This document shows, piece by piece, positions 44,365 to 52,135 of a stretch of 64,000 bases of DNA. The notes beneath the pieces were generated by a model. It saw only the letters and a program-made list of their open reading frames with translations, was not told the origin of the DNA and did no database searches. The translations under genes and the position numbers were made by a program. Each line of letters begins with the position of its first letter. The stretch's first letter is position 1. This stretch comes from Burkholderiales bacterium (GTDB taxonomy: Bacteria; Pseudomonadota; Gammaproteobacteria; Burkholderiales; SG8-39), in NCBI GenBank assembly GCA_014860445.1, contig JACZJT010000054.1, forward strand, positions 1 through 64,000, given 5' to 3'.

Positions 44365-47300
44365 ATGACGCTGCATCGCTTCCTGACGCGGCTGATCTGG
44401 CTGTCCGTGCTGCCGCTGGTGCTGCTGGCGGCCTATCTGGCCGTCTACCTTGTCCGGACCATAGATACCGAACGCGACATCGAAGCCGCCAATCTCGCGA
44501 AAAACTTCGCCACCGCGATCGACCAGCACCTGAATGCACGCATCGGCGCCCTGCACATGCTGGCCGTATCGCCACTGGTAGACGATGCTTCCCGCTGGAA
44601 GGATCTTTACCAGGAAGCGCAAGGCTTTCACCAGAGTTTCGGCAGCCACGTCATCCTTGCCGACCTGGAGATGCACATGTTGTTCAACACGCGCGTCCCC
44701 TTCGGCACCACACTGCCCATGCTGCCGAAGCCCAAGGGCCATGCTGCGGTGCCGACCGCGTTGGAAACGGGCAAGCCTGCGGTCGGCGATATCTTTTTGG
44801 GGCCGGTCGCTGCGGAACCGCTGGTCGCCATCGCGGTGCCGGCCCAGCGCGAAGGAAAGACGGCTTTTCTCGTGCTCACCATTTTCGAGACCCGCCAGTT
44901 CCAACAGCGCCTTGACCAGCTTGCGCTGCCTTCAGGGTGGTCCCTTGCCCTGCGCGACGGCAAGGACGAACTGATTGCCGGCCGCGGGTCACCGGGATTG
45001 AATTCTGCCACCGACGTCGATGCCGATGGACGCTTCGTCGTCAAGTCCGCGGTATCGCCGTGGTCGGTGGTGCTGGAGATTCCGCGGGACACCTATCGCG
45101 CACCAATGGTCTCGACCGCCGTGGTCTTGGCCATCGCCATCGCTGTCATCGCTCTGGCAAGTATCCTGGGGGGCATGCTGGCTAGCCGCCGGCTCGGTAG
45201 ATCAGTGGCATCGCTCGCGCAGACACCAGCACCCGGCGCCCCGCCCCCGGACATCACCGAAGTCGCCACGGTGCGTCGTCTGCTCGACGACGCGGCGCAA
45301 AAGCGCGCGGCAGCCGAAACGGCCCGGCGCGAGAGCGAGGAGCGCTTTCGCGCCACCTTCGAACAGGCCGCGGTGGGTATCGCCCTGCTGACGCCAGACG
45401 GCCGTTGGCTGCAGGTGAACCGCAGATTGTGCGAGATCGTCGGTTACAGCGAGGAAGAACTTCTGGCGCGAACGTTCCGGGACCTCACCCACCCGGACGA
45501 CCTCGATGGCTACCTCGCCGACATGCGGCGAATGCTGGCCGGCGAGATCAAGATCTACTCGATGGAAAGGCGCCATCTGCACAAGAGCGGCGCCATCGGC
45601 TGGGTCAATCTCATCGTCGCCCTCGTGCGTCGCCCGGACGGCAGCCCCAACTATTTCATCGCGGTGCTCGAAGACATCCAGCGTCGCAAAGAAGCTGAGG
45701 CCGAGCTTCAGGCGAGGGAGGCCACGTTGCGGGAAGCGCAGCACCTGGCCGGTATCGGGAGCTGGACGTGGGACCTGCGGACCGATCGCCATGCCTGGTC
45801 GGAGGAAACCTATCGAATCTATGGGCGCGACCCAAGCTTGCCGCCAGCGGTATATCCGGAAGTCCAGGCGTACTTCACACCGGAGAGCTGGGCCCGCCTC
45901 GCCGCCGCAGTGGAGACGGGCATGGCGCAGGGCAAGACTTATGAATGTGATGCCGAAGTGATGCGTCCGGACGGTACCCGCCGCTGGATCACTGCCCGCG
46001 GCGAGGCCACGCGCGATGCCGACGGTGCGGTGGTGGAGCTCCATGGCACGGTGCAGGACATCACCGAACGCAAGCAGGCGGCGGAAGCGCTGCGCGAACT
46101 CAACGCCAGCCTGGAACAACGCGTCGAGCTGCGTACCGCGGAACTCTCTGCAGCCAATGCAGAGCTTGCGCTTGCCAAAGCAACGGCCGAGAGCGCCAAC
46201 CGGGCGAAGAGCGCGTTTCTTGCGATGATGAGCCACGAGATTCGCACGCCGATGAATGCGATTACCGGAATGCTGGAGCTGCTCGGAATGAGTCGGCTCG
46301 ATGAGGAGCAGGCCAAGATGTTGGACGTGGTGTCGGAGTCGTCGCGCTCGCTGCTGAACGTCGTCAACGATGTTCTCGACATCTCCAAGATTGAAGCGGG
46401 GCGTTTGGAGATCGATGCGCAGCCGGCGCGGGTCAAGGACATCGTGGCATCGGTCGAGCAGCTGTTCCGTGACAGCGCGAGCCGTAAGGGTCTGTTGCTG
46501 CACCCCAATATCGCCGCTGCGGTCCCCGCCGTCGTGCGCTGCGACGCGCTGCGGGTGAAGCAGATACTTTCCAATCTGGTGAGCAATGCGCTTAAGTTCA
46601 CCGACAGGGGCGAAATTAATATTCAGGTCGATGCGATACAGCATGAGGCGGGCAAGGTAGATCTGCGGATCGCGGTGCGCGACAGCGGCATCGGCATCGG
46701 CGAGGCGGACCAGGCGAAGCTGTTTCAGCCCTTCGTGCAGGCCGAGATGGGCGCGTCGCGCCGCTTTGGCGGCAGCGGGTTGGGCCTCGCGATTTGCCGG
46801 CGACTCGCCAAGCTGATGGGGGGCGAGTTGACGCTTGAGAGTGCGTTAGGCAAGGGAACGACTGCAACACTGGACATTCCGGTCTTCGTAGCGGACGAGG
46901 CGGACCTGCATGCAGCGAAAGAAATAGTTGCTGCCGTCGAGACGAGAGATGAGATGAAGCAATTCGGTCGCGTGCTCGTATGCGACGACAATCCCCTCAA
47001 TTGCAACGTTGCGGTACGCCAGCTCACGGCGCTGGGCTACACGGCCGACGTCGCCGAAGATGGCCTGGAGGCGATGCGCAAATGGGAAACAAGCGACTAC
47101 GCGCTCATTCTGCTCGATTGCCAGATGCCGCACCTGAGCGGCTATGAAGTAGCGCAGCGCATTCGCGAGTTGGAGGCAAAAAATGCAGAACGAGCGCGCA
47201 CCGTCATTCTCGCCTATACGGCGAACGTGATTCAGGAAGACCGCGAGCGCTGCTTTGCAGCTGGCATGGACGACGTGGTGACCAAGCCGGCCGATCTGCG

Positions 47301-47751
47301 GGTCTTGCGCGAAACGCTTGGTACCTGGCTAAAGCGCGGGGCGCGCGCAAATGCCCCGGCGGCTCGATCGGATGCGGAGCGTCAACCCAGCGTGGATCAC
47401 GAGGCGAAATTTGATGGGAGTCCGATCGATTGGGCGCGCCTTAAGGAAATCAGCGGGGGAGATGAGCAGTTCGAGCGCGAAATCCTGCTTGGGTTCATCA
47501 CGGAAAAGAATGCGGACGCCCGGCAGATCGTGGAGTTGATTCCCGCCGGTGACCTCGCCGAGGTGGCGCGGCTCGCACATCGTGTGAAGGGGGCTGCGCG
47601 CACCGCGGCTGCAGGGGATCTGGGTATTCTGTGCGAGGAGTTGGAGGCGGTCGCCAGAGCTGGCAATCGTCAGGCCACCATCGCATTGAAGGACCGCTTC
47701 GAGCGGGGGGTTGACGAGCTCAAGGCGTATATCGAGCATCGTTACGGTTGA
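44365..47751 (+). CDS. Hybrid sensor histidine kinase (Cache-PAS-PAS-HisKA-HATPase-REC-Hpt)
   Basis: 1128 aa. Membrane helices about 8-30 and 250-272 enclose a periplasmic Cache-like sensor; two PAS domains about 325-570; HisKA with H624 in MMSHEIRTPMN; HATPase with SNALKFTDRG and GSGLGLAICRRL; REC with D918 in LLDCQMPH; C-terminal Hpt with H1072 in LAHRVKGAA. It is a BarA-style phosphorelay kinase. The REC-EAL protein 18 nt downstream is its likely output. Confidence 0.95.
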   Translation: MTLHRFLTRLIWLSVLPLVLLAAYLAVYLVRTIDTERDIEAANLAKNFATAIDQHLNARIGALHMLAVSPLVDDASRWKDLYQEAQGFHQSFGSHVILADLEMHMLFNTRVPFGTTLPMLPKPKGHAAVPTALETGKPAVGDIFLGPVAAEPLVAIAVPAQREGKTAFLVLTIFETRQFQQRLDQLALPSGWSLALRDGKDELIAGRGSPGLNSATDVDADGRFVVKSAVSPWSVVLEIPRDTYRAPMVSTAVVLAIAIAVIALASILGGMLASRRLGRSVASLAQTPAPGAPPPDITEVATVRRLLDDAAQKRAAAETARRESEERFRATFEQAAVGIALLTPDGRWLQVNRRLCEIVGYSEEELLARTFRDLTHPDDLDGYLADMRRMLAGEIKIYSMERRHLHKSGAIGWVNLIVALVRRPDGSPNYFIAVLEDIQRRKEAEAELQAREATLREAQHLAGIGSWTWDLRTDRHAWSEETYRIYGRDPSLPPAVYPEVQAYFTPESWARLAAAVETGMAQGKTYECDAEVMRPDGTRRWITARGEATRDADGAVVELHGTVQDITERKQAAEALRELNASLEQRVELRTAELSAANAELALAKATAESANRAKSAFLAMMSHEIRTPMNAITGMLELLGMSRLDEEQAKMLDVVSESSRSLLNVVNDVLDISKIEAGRLEIDAQPARVKDIVASVEQLFRDSASRKGLLLHPNIAAAVPAVVRCDALRVKQILSNLVSNALKFTDRGEINIQVDAIQHEAGKVDLRIAVRDSGIGIGEADQAKLFQPFVQAEMGASRRFGGSGLGLAICRRLAKLMGGELTLESALGKGTTATLDIPVFVADEADLHAAKEIVAAVETRDEMKQFGRVLVCDDNPLNCNVAVRQLTALGYTADVAEDGLEAMRKWETSDYALILLDCQMPHLSGYEVAQRIRELEAKNAERARTVILAYTANVIQEDRERCFAAGMDDVVTKPADLRVLRETLGTWLKRGARANAPAARSDAERQPSVDHEAKFDGSPIDWARLKEISGGDEQFEREILLGFITEKNADARQIVELIPAGDLAEVARLAHRVKGAARTAAAGDLGILCEELEAVARAGNRQATIALKDRFERGVDELKAYIEHRYG

Positions 47752-47769
47752 TTTCCAGGGGATTCGCAT

Positions 47770-48978
47770 ATGACAACGAGTGATTTTGACGCGCTTAAGG
47801 TGCTCGTGGTCGATGACGACAGCTATCAGCGCCTGGTGATCGGCAAGATGCTGTCTGCGATCGGAGTCCCCACGGTCCATTTCGCCGAAAGCGCGCAACG
47901 GGCACTCGTGATGATGGGGACCACGGACATTCGCGTGGATGCCCTTATCTGTGACCTCGACATGCCGGAAATGGATGGCATGGAATTTCTGCGGCGCGTA
48001 GCGGAACAAGGATTCGAGTGTTCGGTGATCATCTTGAGCGGCAAGGACGCGAATATTCTGCGTAGCGTGGAGTTGATGGCGAAGGAGTATCGGCTGGCCG
48101 TGCTCGGCAGTCTCGAAAAACCGGCGACGATTGGAACCCTCCGAACCTTGCTGCAACAGCATTGGGCGCGCCCAAAAGCGCGCGAGCGCGGAACGCAGCC
48201 AGCGCTGTCAGTCGACGCGATCCGTGCAGGGTTGGAGGCCGGACAGTTCGAGCCGTTCTTCCAGCCGAAGGTGAGCCTTCAGACCGGGCAGGTGTGTGGA
48301 GCTGAAGCGTTGGCGCGCTGGCGCCATCCCGAACGCGGGATTTTGCCGCCCGTCGCGTTTATCGGTCCAATCGAGGAAAGCGGCCAGATGGACGGGTTGA
48401 CTTGGATGATGCTCGATAGATCCGCTGCGTGGTGCCGGCGCTGGTGCGACGACGGCCTTGATATTCCGGTGAGCGTGAACCTGTCACTGAGTTCGCTGCA
48501 TGACACACGGCTCTCGAATCGCTTGCTCGATATTGTCAACGCGCACCGCATCAAGCCGGCAAATCTATTGTTGGAGGTGACCGAGACGACTGCCATGACC
48601 GATGTCGCACGCTGTCTGGAAACCTTCTCCCGCCTGAGGATGAAGGGCTTCGGGCTGTCGATCGACGATTTCGGAACCGGCTTTTCCTCTCTGCAGCAGC
48701 TTTCACGGATTCCGTTCACGGAACTGAAGATCGACCAATCGTTTGTCGCCGACGCCAGCGCCCAGCCCAGCCTGCGTGCAGTGATCGAATCGAGCGTGCA
48801 ACTGGCCAAGAACCTGGGCCTGAAGACGGTCGGCGAGGGCGTGGAAACCCGTGACGACTGGTTGTGTCTGAAACAAGCGGGCTGTGAGATAGCCCAAGGA
48901 TATTTCATCGCCAAACCGATGGAAGGTGGGCTGCTTCTGCCGTGGGTGAAGGAATGGCAGAGCAAATCGTCTGTCTGA
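47770..48978 (+). CDS. Response regulator with EAL c-di-GMP phosphodiesterase domain
   Basis: 402 aa. REC domain with D62 (ICDLDMPEMDG), then EAL domain from about 155: FEPFFQPKVSLQTG, GAEALARWRHPE, LLEVTET, SIDDFGTGFSSL, KIDQSFV, VGEGVET. The catalytic boxes look complete, so active c-di-GMP hydrolysis is likely. Co-transcribed with the kinase upstream. The 277 nt after it hold no convincing gene. Confidence 0.94.
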   Translation: MTTSDFDALKVLVVDDDSYQRLVIGKMLSAIGVPTVHFAESAQRALVMMGTTDIRVDALICDLDMPEMDGMEFLRRVAEQGFECSVIILSGKDANILRSVELMAKEYRLAVLGSLEKPATIGTLRTLLQQHWARPKARERGTQPALSVDAIRAGLEAGQFEPFFQPKVSLQTGQVCGAEALARWRHPERGILPPVAFIGPIEESGQMDGLTWMMLDRSAAWCRRWCDDGLDIPVSVNLSLSSLHDTRLSNRLLDIVNAHRIKPANLLLEVTETTAMTDVARCLETFSRLRMKGFGLSIDDFGTGFSSLQQLSRIPFTELKIDQSFVADASAQPSLRAVIESSVQLAKNLGLKTVGEGVETRDDWLCLKQAGCEIAQGYFIAKPMEGGLLLPWVKEWQSKSSV

Positions 48979-49255
48979 CCCGGGGCGAAGCGATGCTTTC
49001 ATCCTTTGGTTTCGACCATGACAATGCAATGTCTGTCGCCGGCTGTGAAGTAGCAGCCCTTGCTGAAAATGACAAGTGATCGGATGGTAACTGGCAGAGA
49101 AGGGGAGACGGGCCTTGCATTCGTTGTTGGGATATTGAGGAACTACCACGGGGAATGATTCTCTTCGAGCCATATGCACAGTGTCTCGACCTTGGCGATT
49201 GCCGCCATCAGCTTGTCGCGAGCTACATTGGCGCAGCTCAAGTTCGCTTCGTGGG

Positions 49256-49639
49256 CTAGTGGCTGGCAGCGCTGAAGGCCACGCCCAAGCGCGCCGCCAA
49301 GGCGTCGAGGTTCTTGTCTATCGTCCAGAGCAGCGTGTCCGGAGTTAGCAGAACTGAGGCGAGCAGCGCCATATCTATCGCGCCGCAGCCCGAGTCATGG
49401 AATTGCTCCCTCTCGATCAGGGTGAGTATCTCGTCGGTTGTCGCGACGACGGCCTGCTGCAGTTTCTTGAGATCATCGAGTGTGCGCTCGCGCGGTGCTG
49501 GTGGCGTTCCGCAAGCGAGTTCGAGCACGATGAGCGGGTGGCACAACACCTGGTCCATCGAAACCAGCGATTGAAGCATTGGATTGTCTCTGCGGAAATG
49601 GGCAACCCAGACCGAGGTATCCGCAAGGACGAGGCTCAC
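49256..49639 (-). CDS. vapC: VapC-like PIN-domain ribonuclease toxin
   Basis: 127 aa. PIN signature [12 protein letters not shown] (D7), later VLELACG and [10 protein letters not shown] with acidic residues and [10 protein letters not shown]. VapC toxins cleave tRNA or rRNA. Its start overlaps the antitoxin stop by 4 nt. Confidence 0.92.
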   Translation of the reverse strand: MSLVLADTSVWVAHFRRDNPMLQSLVSMDQVLCHPLIVLELACGTPPAPRERTLDDLKKLQQAVVATTDEILTLIEREQFHDSGCGAIDMALLASVLLTPDTLLWTIDKNLDALAARLGVAFSAASH

Positions 49640-49845
49640 CGAGGCAGAACTTCCGCAGGCCGCCGACGGGGAATGTCCTTCATCTTGGAGGCCTTTCCGC
49701 CCAGGGCGGCAAGTCGTTTGCCCGCTTGCACTCTCACGAACACCTTTATCGCTTCGCGAAACAGATCGCCCTTGGCCATTCCCGGATCGGCGACGTCTAG
49801 TGCCCTCTGATAGAGTTCATCATCGATTGTTACGGTTGTTCTCAT
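49636..49845 (-). CDS. vapB: VapB-like ribbon-helix-helix antitoxin
   Basis: 69 aa from the ATG at 49845. [20 protein letters not shown] is the ribbon-helix-helix DNA-binding start of type II antitoxins; the C-terminal half would wrap the toxin. An in-frame ATG at 49866 is less likely. A palindromic operator lies 25 nt upstream. Confidence 0.88.
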   Translation of the reverse strand: MRTTVTIDDELYQRALDVADPGMAKGDLFREAIKVFVRVQAGKRLAALGGKASKMKDIPRRRPAEVLPR

Positions 49846-49869
49846 GTGAAGCCTCGCTGTCGTCAAATT

Positions 49870-49887
49870 TGATGCATAATAGCATCA
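49870..49887. promoter_or_regulatory. vapBC operator palindrome
   Basis: TGATGC-ataata-GCATCA, a perfect 6-bp inverted repeat with 6-bp centre, 25 nt upstream of vapB. Its spacing suits a ribbon-helix-helix antitoxin and its position overlaps the expected promoter, so autoregulation is likely. Confidence 0.55.
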
Positions 49888-50002
49888 TATGAGGTGAGCA
49901 TAAAGGGTGATTCCCCCGTGTCGGAGGCACGTTGTTGACGAGTGCGGGGGATTTTGGATGAGCGCCGCCGTGGCTCGTTTCATGCCGGAGTGATCGTGGC
50001 TG

Positions 50003-50094
50003 TGACGGTAAAAAAACCATCAGAAAAGTGCTATGAACCAATATGTTAAATTGTTTGATGCGGTGTCTTTATCGCACCGATTTTTTTACCGTCA
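50003..50094. repeat. 14-bp inverted repeats around a 64-bp AT-rich spacer
   Basis: TGACGGTAAAAAAA at 50003-50016 and its exact complement at 50081-50094. The spacer includes ATATGTTAAAT (50041-50051), which resembles the XerD half of a dif site. No matching target duplication flanks the pair. Two further direct copies of TGACGGTAAA follow at 50238 and 50250. Confidence 0.55.
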
Positions 50095-50131
50095 GAATGG
50101 CCTGAGGAGGGAGTCGACGTGCGCAGGGGAG

Positions 50132-50205
50132 TCAATAGATCTCGATAGATCCCGAAAGGTTACTCGTGCCGAGGTGTCGATAGTCTTCGATAGATGTCGA
50201 TAGAT
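50132..50205. repeat. Cluster of TCGATAGAT repeats with 10-bp spacing
   Basis: TCAATAGAT (50132), TCGATAGAT (50142), TCGATAGTC (50177), TCGATAGAT (50187) and TCGATAGAT (50197). Copies within each group start 10 bp apart, one helical turn. This iteron-like array lies in a gene-free stretch between vapBC and the transposase relic. No replication gene is nearby. Confidence 0.55.
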
Positions 50206-50237
50206 GCTGAAAGCTATTTTGGGGTATCAGATGCAAA

Positions 50238-50261
50238 TGACGGTAAATCTGACGGTAAAAA
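50238..50261 (+). repeat. Direct repeat of TGACGGTAAA
   Basis: Two copies, at 50238-50247 and 50250-50259, 12 bp apart, the same motif as the inverted pair at 50003/50094. Together four copies of one motif mark this region. Confidence 0.5.
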
Positions 50262-50397
50262 TGTTACTCGCAGAAAAAAGTTCTATACATGCCAACTGTT
50301 TGCAAGCGCCGTTTATCATCGAATGGGAGTAGAGTGCTTCCACTAGTTGAATAGATGCAGAAAACATTGAATTGACGGAGACACGCTCGAGCCGGCC

Positions 50398-50574
50398 ATG
50401 CACATTCGCAGCACCCCGCTTTCGCGGATTTCGGGGACGAAGAAGAAGCGTGACCGCGTGGACGGCCCGAAGCGCTCGAGGTGGCTCGATGTATTGACTG
50501 AGTGCGGGGCGCGGCGCCCAACGCGGGAAACCCTGCCTCGAAGCGTGGACGCGGGGGCAATCGAGCTCATTTGA
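50398..50574 (+). CDS. Possible 58-aa basic ORF
   Basis: ATG at 50398, 58 codons, basic in the middle (GTKKKRDRVDGPKRSRWL). No family recognised and no ribosome site close to the start, so it may be a chance frame or the relic of a longer gene. The remaining 50575-50830 has no gene that I can support. Confidence 0.25.
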   Translation: MHIRSTPLSRISGTKKKRDRVDGPKRSRWLDVLTECGARRPTRETLPRSVDAGAIELI

Positions 50575-50830
50575 GCGCATCCCTCTCCCCGAACCCGCCG
50601 TAACGTCAATTCACACAACTCGGCCATTCCGGCCATTTGCGTGTCAGCCTGTCGCGGTCGGCAACGTGTCGGTTACCTGCCGCTCGGCCGGGAATCTTGG
50701 TGAAGCTTTGTGCGTATTCTGTTGATAACCCCGGTTCTACTTTGCGGCGGGACTGATCCGACGGGGGACAGTTGAAGTCCTGACGAAGTTGGATGGGAGA
50801 TTCTGAAGGCGAAATGCCTGCGACGCGCTG

Positions 50831-51049
50831 TTATGCAGGCATCAGGTTATCTTCCGACGCTGTTGGCATCAGCCATTTCGCCATTCCTCGCAAACTCTGG
50901 GCGGTTGCTGCCAGCAAGAACTCATCCAGCCCACCGCTGAAGTCACGAAGTCGCAGCTTGTCGAGTTTCAGAATGCGCTTGAGATGGGCGAACAACATTT
51001 CGACCTTCATCCGATCTTTGCGTCTTGTCTGCGCAGTCTTCTTTGTCCC
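50831..51049 (-). pseudogene. IS1182/IS5-type transposase, C-terminal relic
   Basis: Translated on the minus strand this reads TRRKDRMKVEMLFAHLKRIL then LDEFLLAATAQSLRGMAK before a TAA at 50831, the C-terminal part of DDE transposases of the IS1182/IS5 group. The N-terminal and catalytic regions are gone; the frame ends abruptly against the mrpG stop at 51051. It marks an old insertion at the island/backbone junction. Confidence 0.75.
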
Positions 51050-51050
51050 A

Positions 51051-51362
51051 CTACTCTTTGCTGCGAAGAATAGCCGCGCGCATCAGCAGCATCGTCGTGA
51101 CCGGCGCGGTGATGAGGATGAACAGCGTGATGAGCAGTTCGTGGATCACCGGACGCTGCGCCAACGCTGTCGAGACGAGCATCGAAGCGAGTAGCACGCA
51201 GCCGGCGCCGAGCGTGCCGCCCATGGTCGGTGCGTGGATGCGGGCGAAGAAGGAGTCGAGGCGCAGCAGCCCGAGCGAGCCGACGAGGGTCAGCAGGCCG
51301 CCGCAGATCAGCAGCAGTGCGGCGGGCAGTGCAGCCCAGAGGGGGACGTCGGCAGCGCTCAT
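51051..51362 (-). CDS. mrpG: Na+/H+ antiporter subunit MrpG (MnhG/PhaG)
   Basis: 103 aa with three hydrophobic segments and the family pattern LVGSLGLLRLDSFFARIHAPT. Last gene of the mrp operon; overlaps mrpF by 4 nt. MrpG is a small membrane subunit needed for full antiporter activity. The transposase relic begins right after its stop. Confidence 0.92.
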   Translation of the reverse strand: MSAADVPLWAALPAALLLICGGLLTLVGSLGLLRLDSFFARIHAPTMGGTLGAGCVLLASMLVSTALAQRPVIHELLITLFILITAPVTTMLLMRAAILRSKE

Positions 51363-51640
51363 GGCTCGATTACCTCGCCGCGCAGCAGAAACTTGGCCAT
51401 CGCCGTCGAGCCGACGAAACCGAACAGGGCAATCAGCAGCGCGATGTCAAAGTAGATCGCAGAGCCGAAGCCGATGCCCAGCATCAGGATGGTCAGCATG
51501 CCGTTGATGTAGAGCGTGTCGAGCGCGAGGATGCGGTCCTGGGCGGCGGGGCCCCGCAGCAGGCGGATCAGGGCGCAGAGCATGGCCAGCGCGAAGCAGG
51601 TGAGCGCGAAGTTCACGGCGAAGGGAAGGATGACGTTCAT
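51359..51640 (-). CDS. mrpF: Na+/H+ antiporter subunit MrpF (MnhF/PhaF)
   Basis: 93 aa from the ATG at 51640. Three hydrophobic segments and LLRGPAAQDRILALDTLYIN, the MrpF signature. Overlaps mrpE and mrpG by 4 nt each. The longer frame upstream (to 51937) lies inside mrpE and is not used. Confidence 0.92.
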   Translation of the reverse strand: MNVILPFAVNFALTCFALAMLCALIRLLRGPAAQDRILALDTLYINGMLTILMLGIGFGSAIYFDIALLIALFGFVGSTAMAKFLLRGEVIEP

Positions 51641-52125
51641 TCGAAGATCTCCATCAGGGGGCGTTCGTAGCGGTCCTTGATCGTGTGGATCCACGCGTCC
51701 TCGTCTTGCAGGTCGAGGACGTGCAGCGTGAGCACGTTGGTCGTCGGGTCGTGGCCGGACCACACCGTGCCGGGCGTGCCGGTGACGATGATGGATAGCA
51801 TGGCCAGGCCGTGCGGATCGCGTAGGTCTAACGGAATCTTGAGGAAACCGATGGTCGGCTGACGTTGCGCCGCGCCAAGAATGACGCGGCCGACGCCGAT
51901 GTTGGAGCGTACGATATCCAGGAACACACGCCAGCACAGGCCGATGGCGACATGGATGCGGTGCGGCAATGCCGGCAACGGGCGCAGCCGTCGCACGGCG
52001 GCGCTGACGAACAAGGCGAAAGCGACACCCAGCAGGACATGGCCGAGCGACAGACTGTCGTTGAGCAGCAGCCAGACGATCAGCAGCACGACCGGTAGCA
52101 GTGGCACGACAGGTGGGCGCTTCAC
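51637..52125 (-). CDS. mrpE: Na+/H+ antiporter subunit MrpE (MnhE/PhaE)
   Basis: 162 aa from a GTG at 52125 preceded by GAAAGG. Two N-terminal membrane helices (PLLPVVLLIVWLLLND and LLGVAFALFVSAAV) and the conserved SIIVTGTPGTV segment identify MrpE. The start lies 10 nt after the mrpD stop. Confidence 0.9.
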   Translation of the reverse strand: MKRPPVVPLLPVVLLIVWLLLNDSLSLGHVLLGVAFALFVSAAVRRLRPLPALPHRIHVAIGLCWRVFLDIVRSNIGVGRVILGAAQRQPTIGFLKIPLDLRDPHGLAMLSIIVTGTPGTVWSGHDPTTNVLTLHVLDLQDEDAWIHTIKDRYERPLMEIFE

Positions 52126-52135
52126 GGCCGGCCTT

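Noticed and set aside
44307-44915. 202-codon ORF overlapping the sensor kinase start
   Set aside because: Arg/His-rich out-of-frame reading of the Cache domain; only its start signal was worth noting.
45202-46644. 480-codon minus-strand ORF
   Set aside because: Antisense to the PAS/HisKA part of the sensor kinase, with no motif; a high-GC shadow frame.
49141-49255. Short minus-strand frame after vapC ([16 protein letters not shown]...)
   Set aside because: No start codon with a ribosome site and too short to judge; possibly a relic, but not supportable.
50132-50205. CRISPR-like array
   Set aside because: The repeats are 9 bp with 1-bp or 26-bp gaps, far from the repeat and spacer sizes of CRISPR, and no cas genes are present.
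50343-50636. 97-codon minus-strand ORF in the repeat-rich gap
   Set aside because: No ribosome site, no family resemblance, and it overlaps an equally unsupported plus-strand frame.
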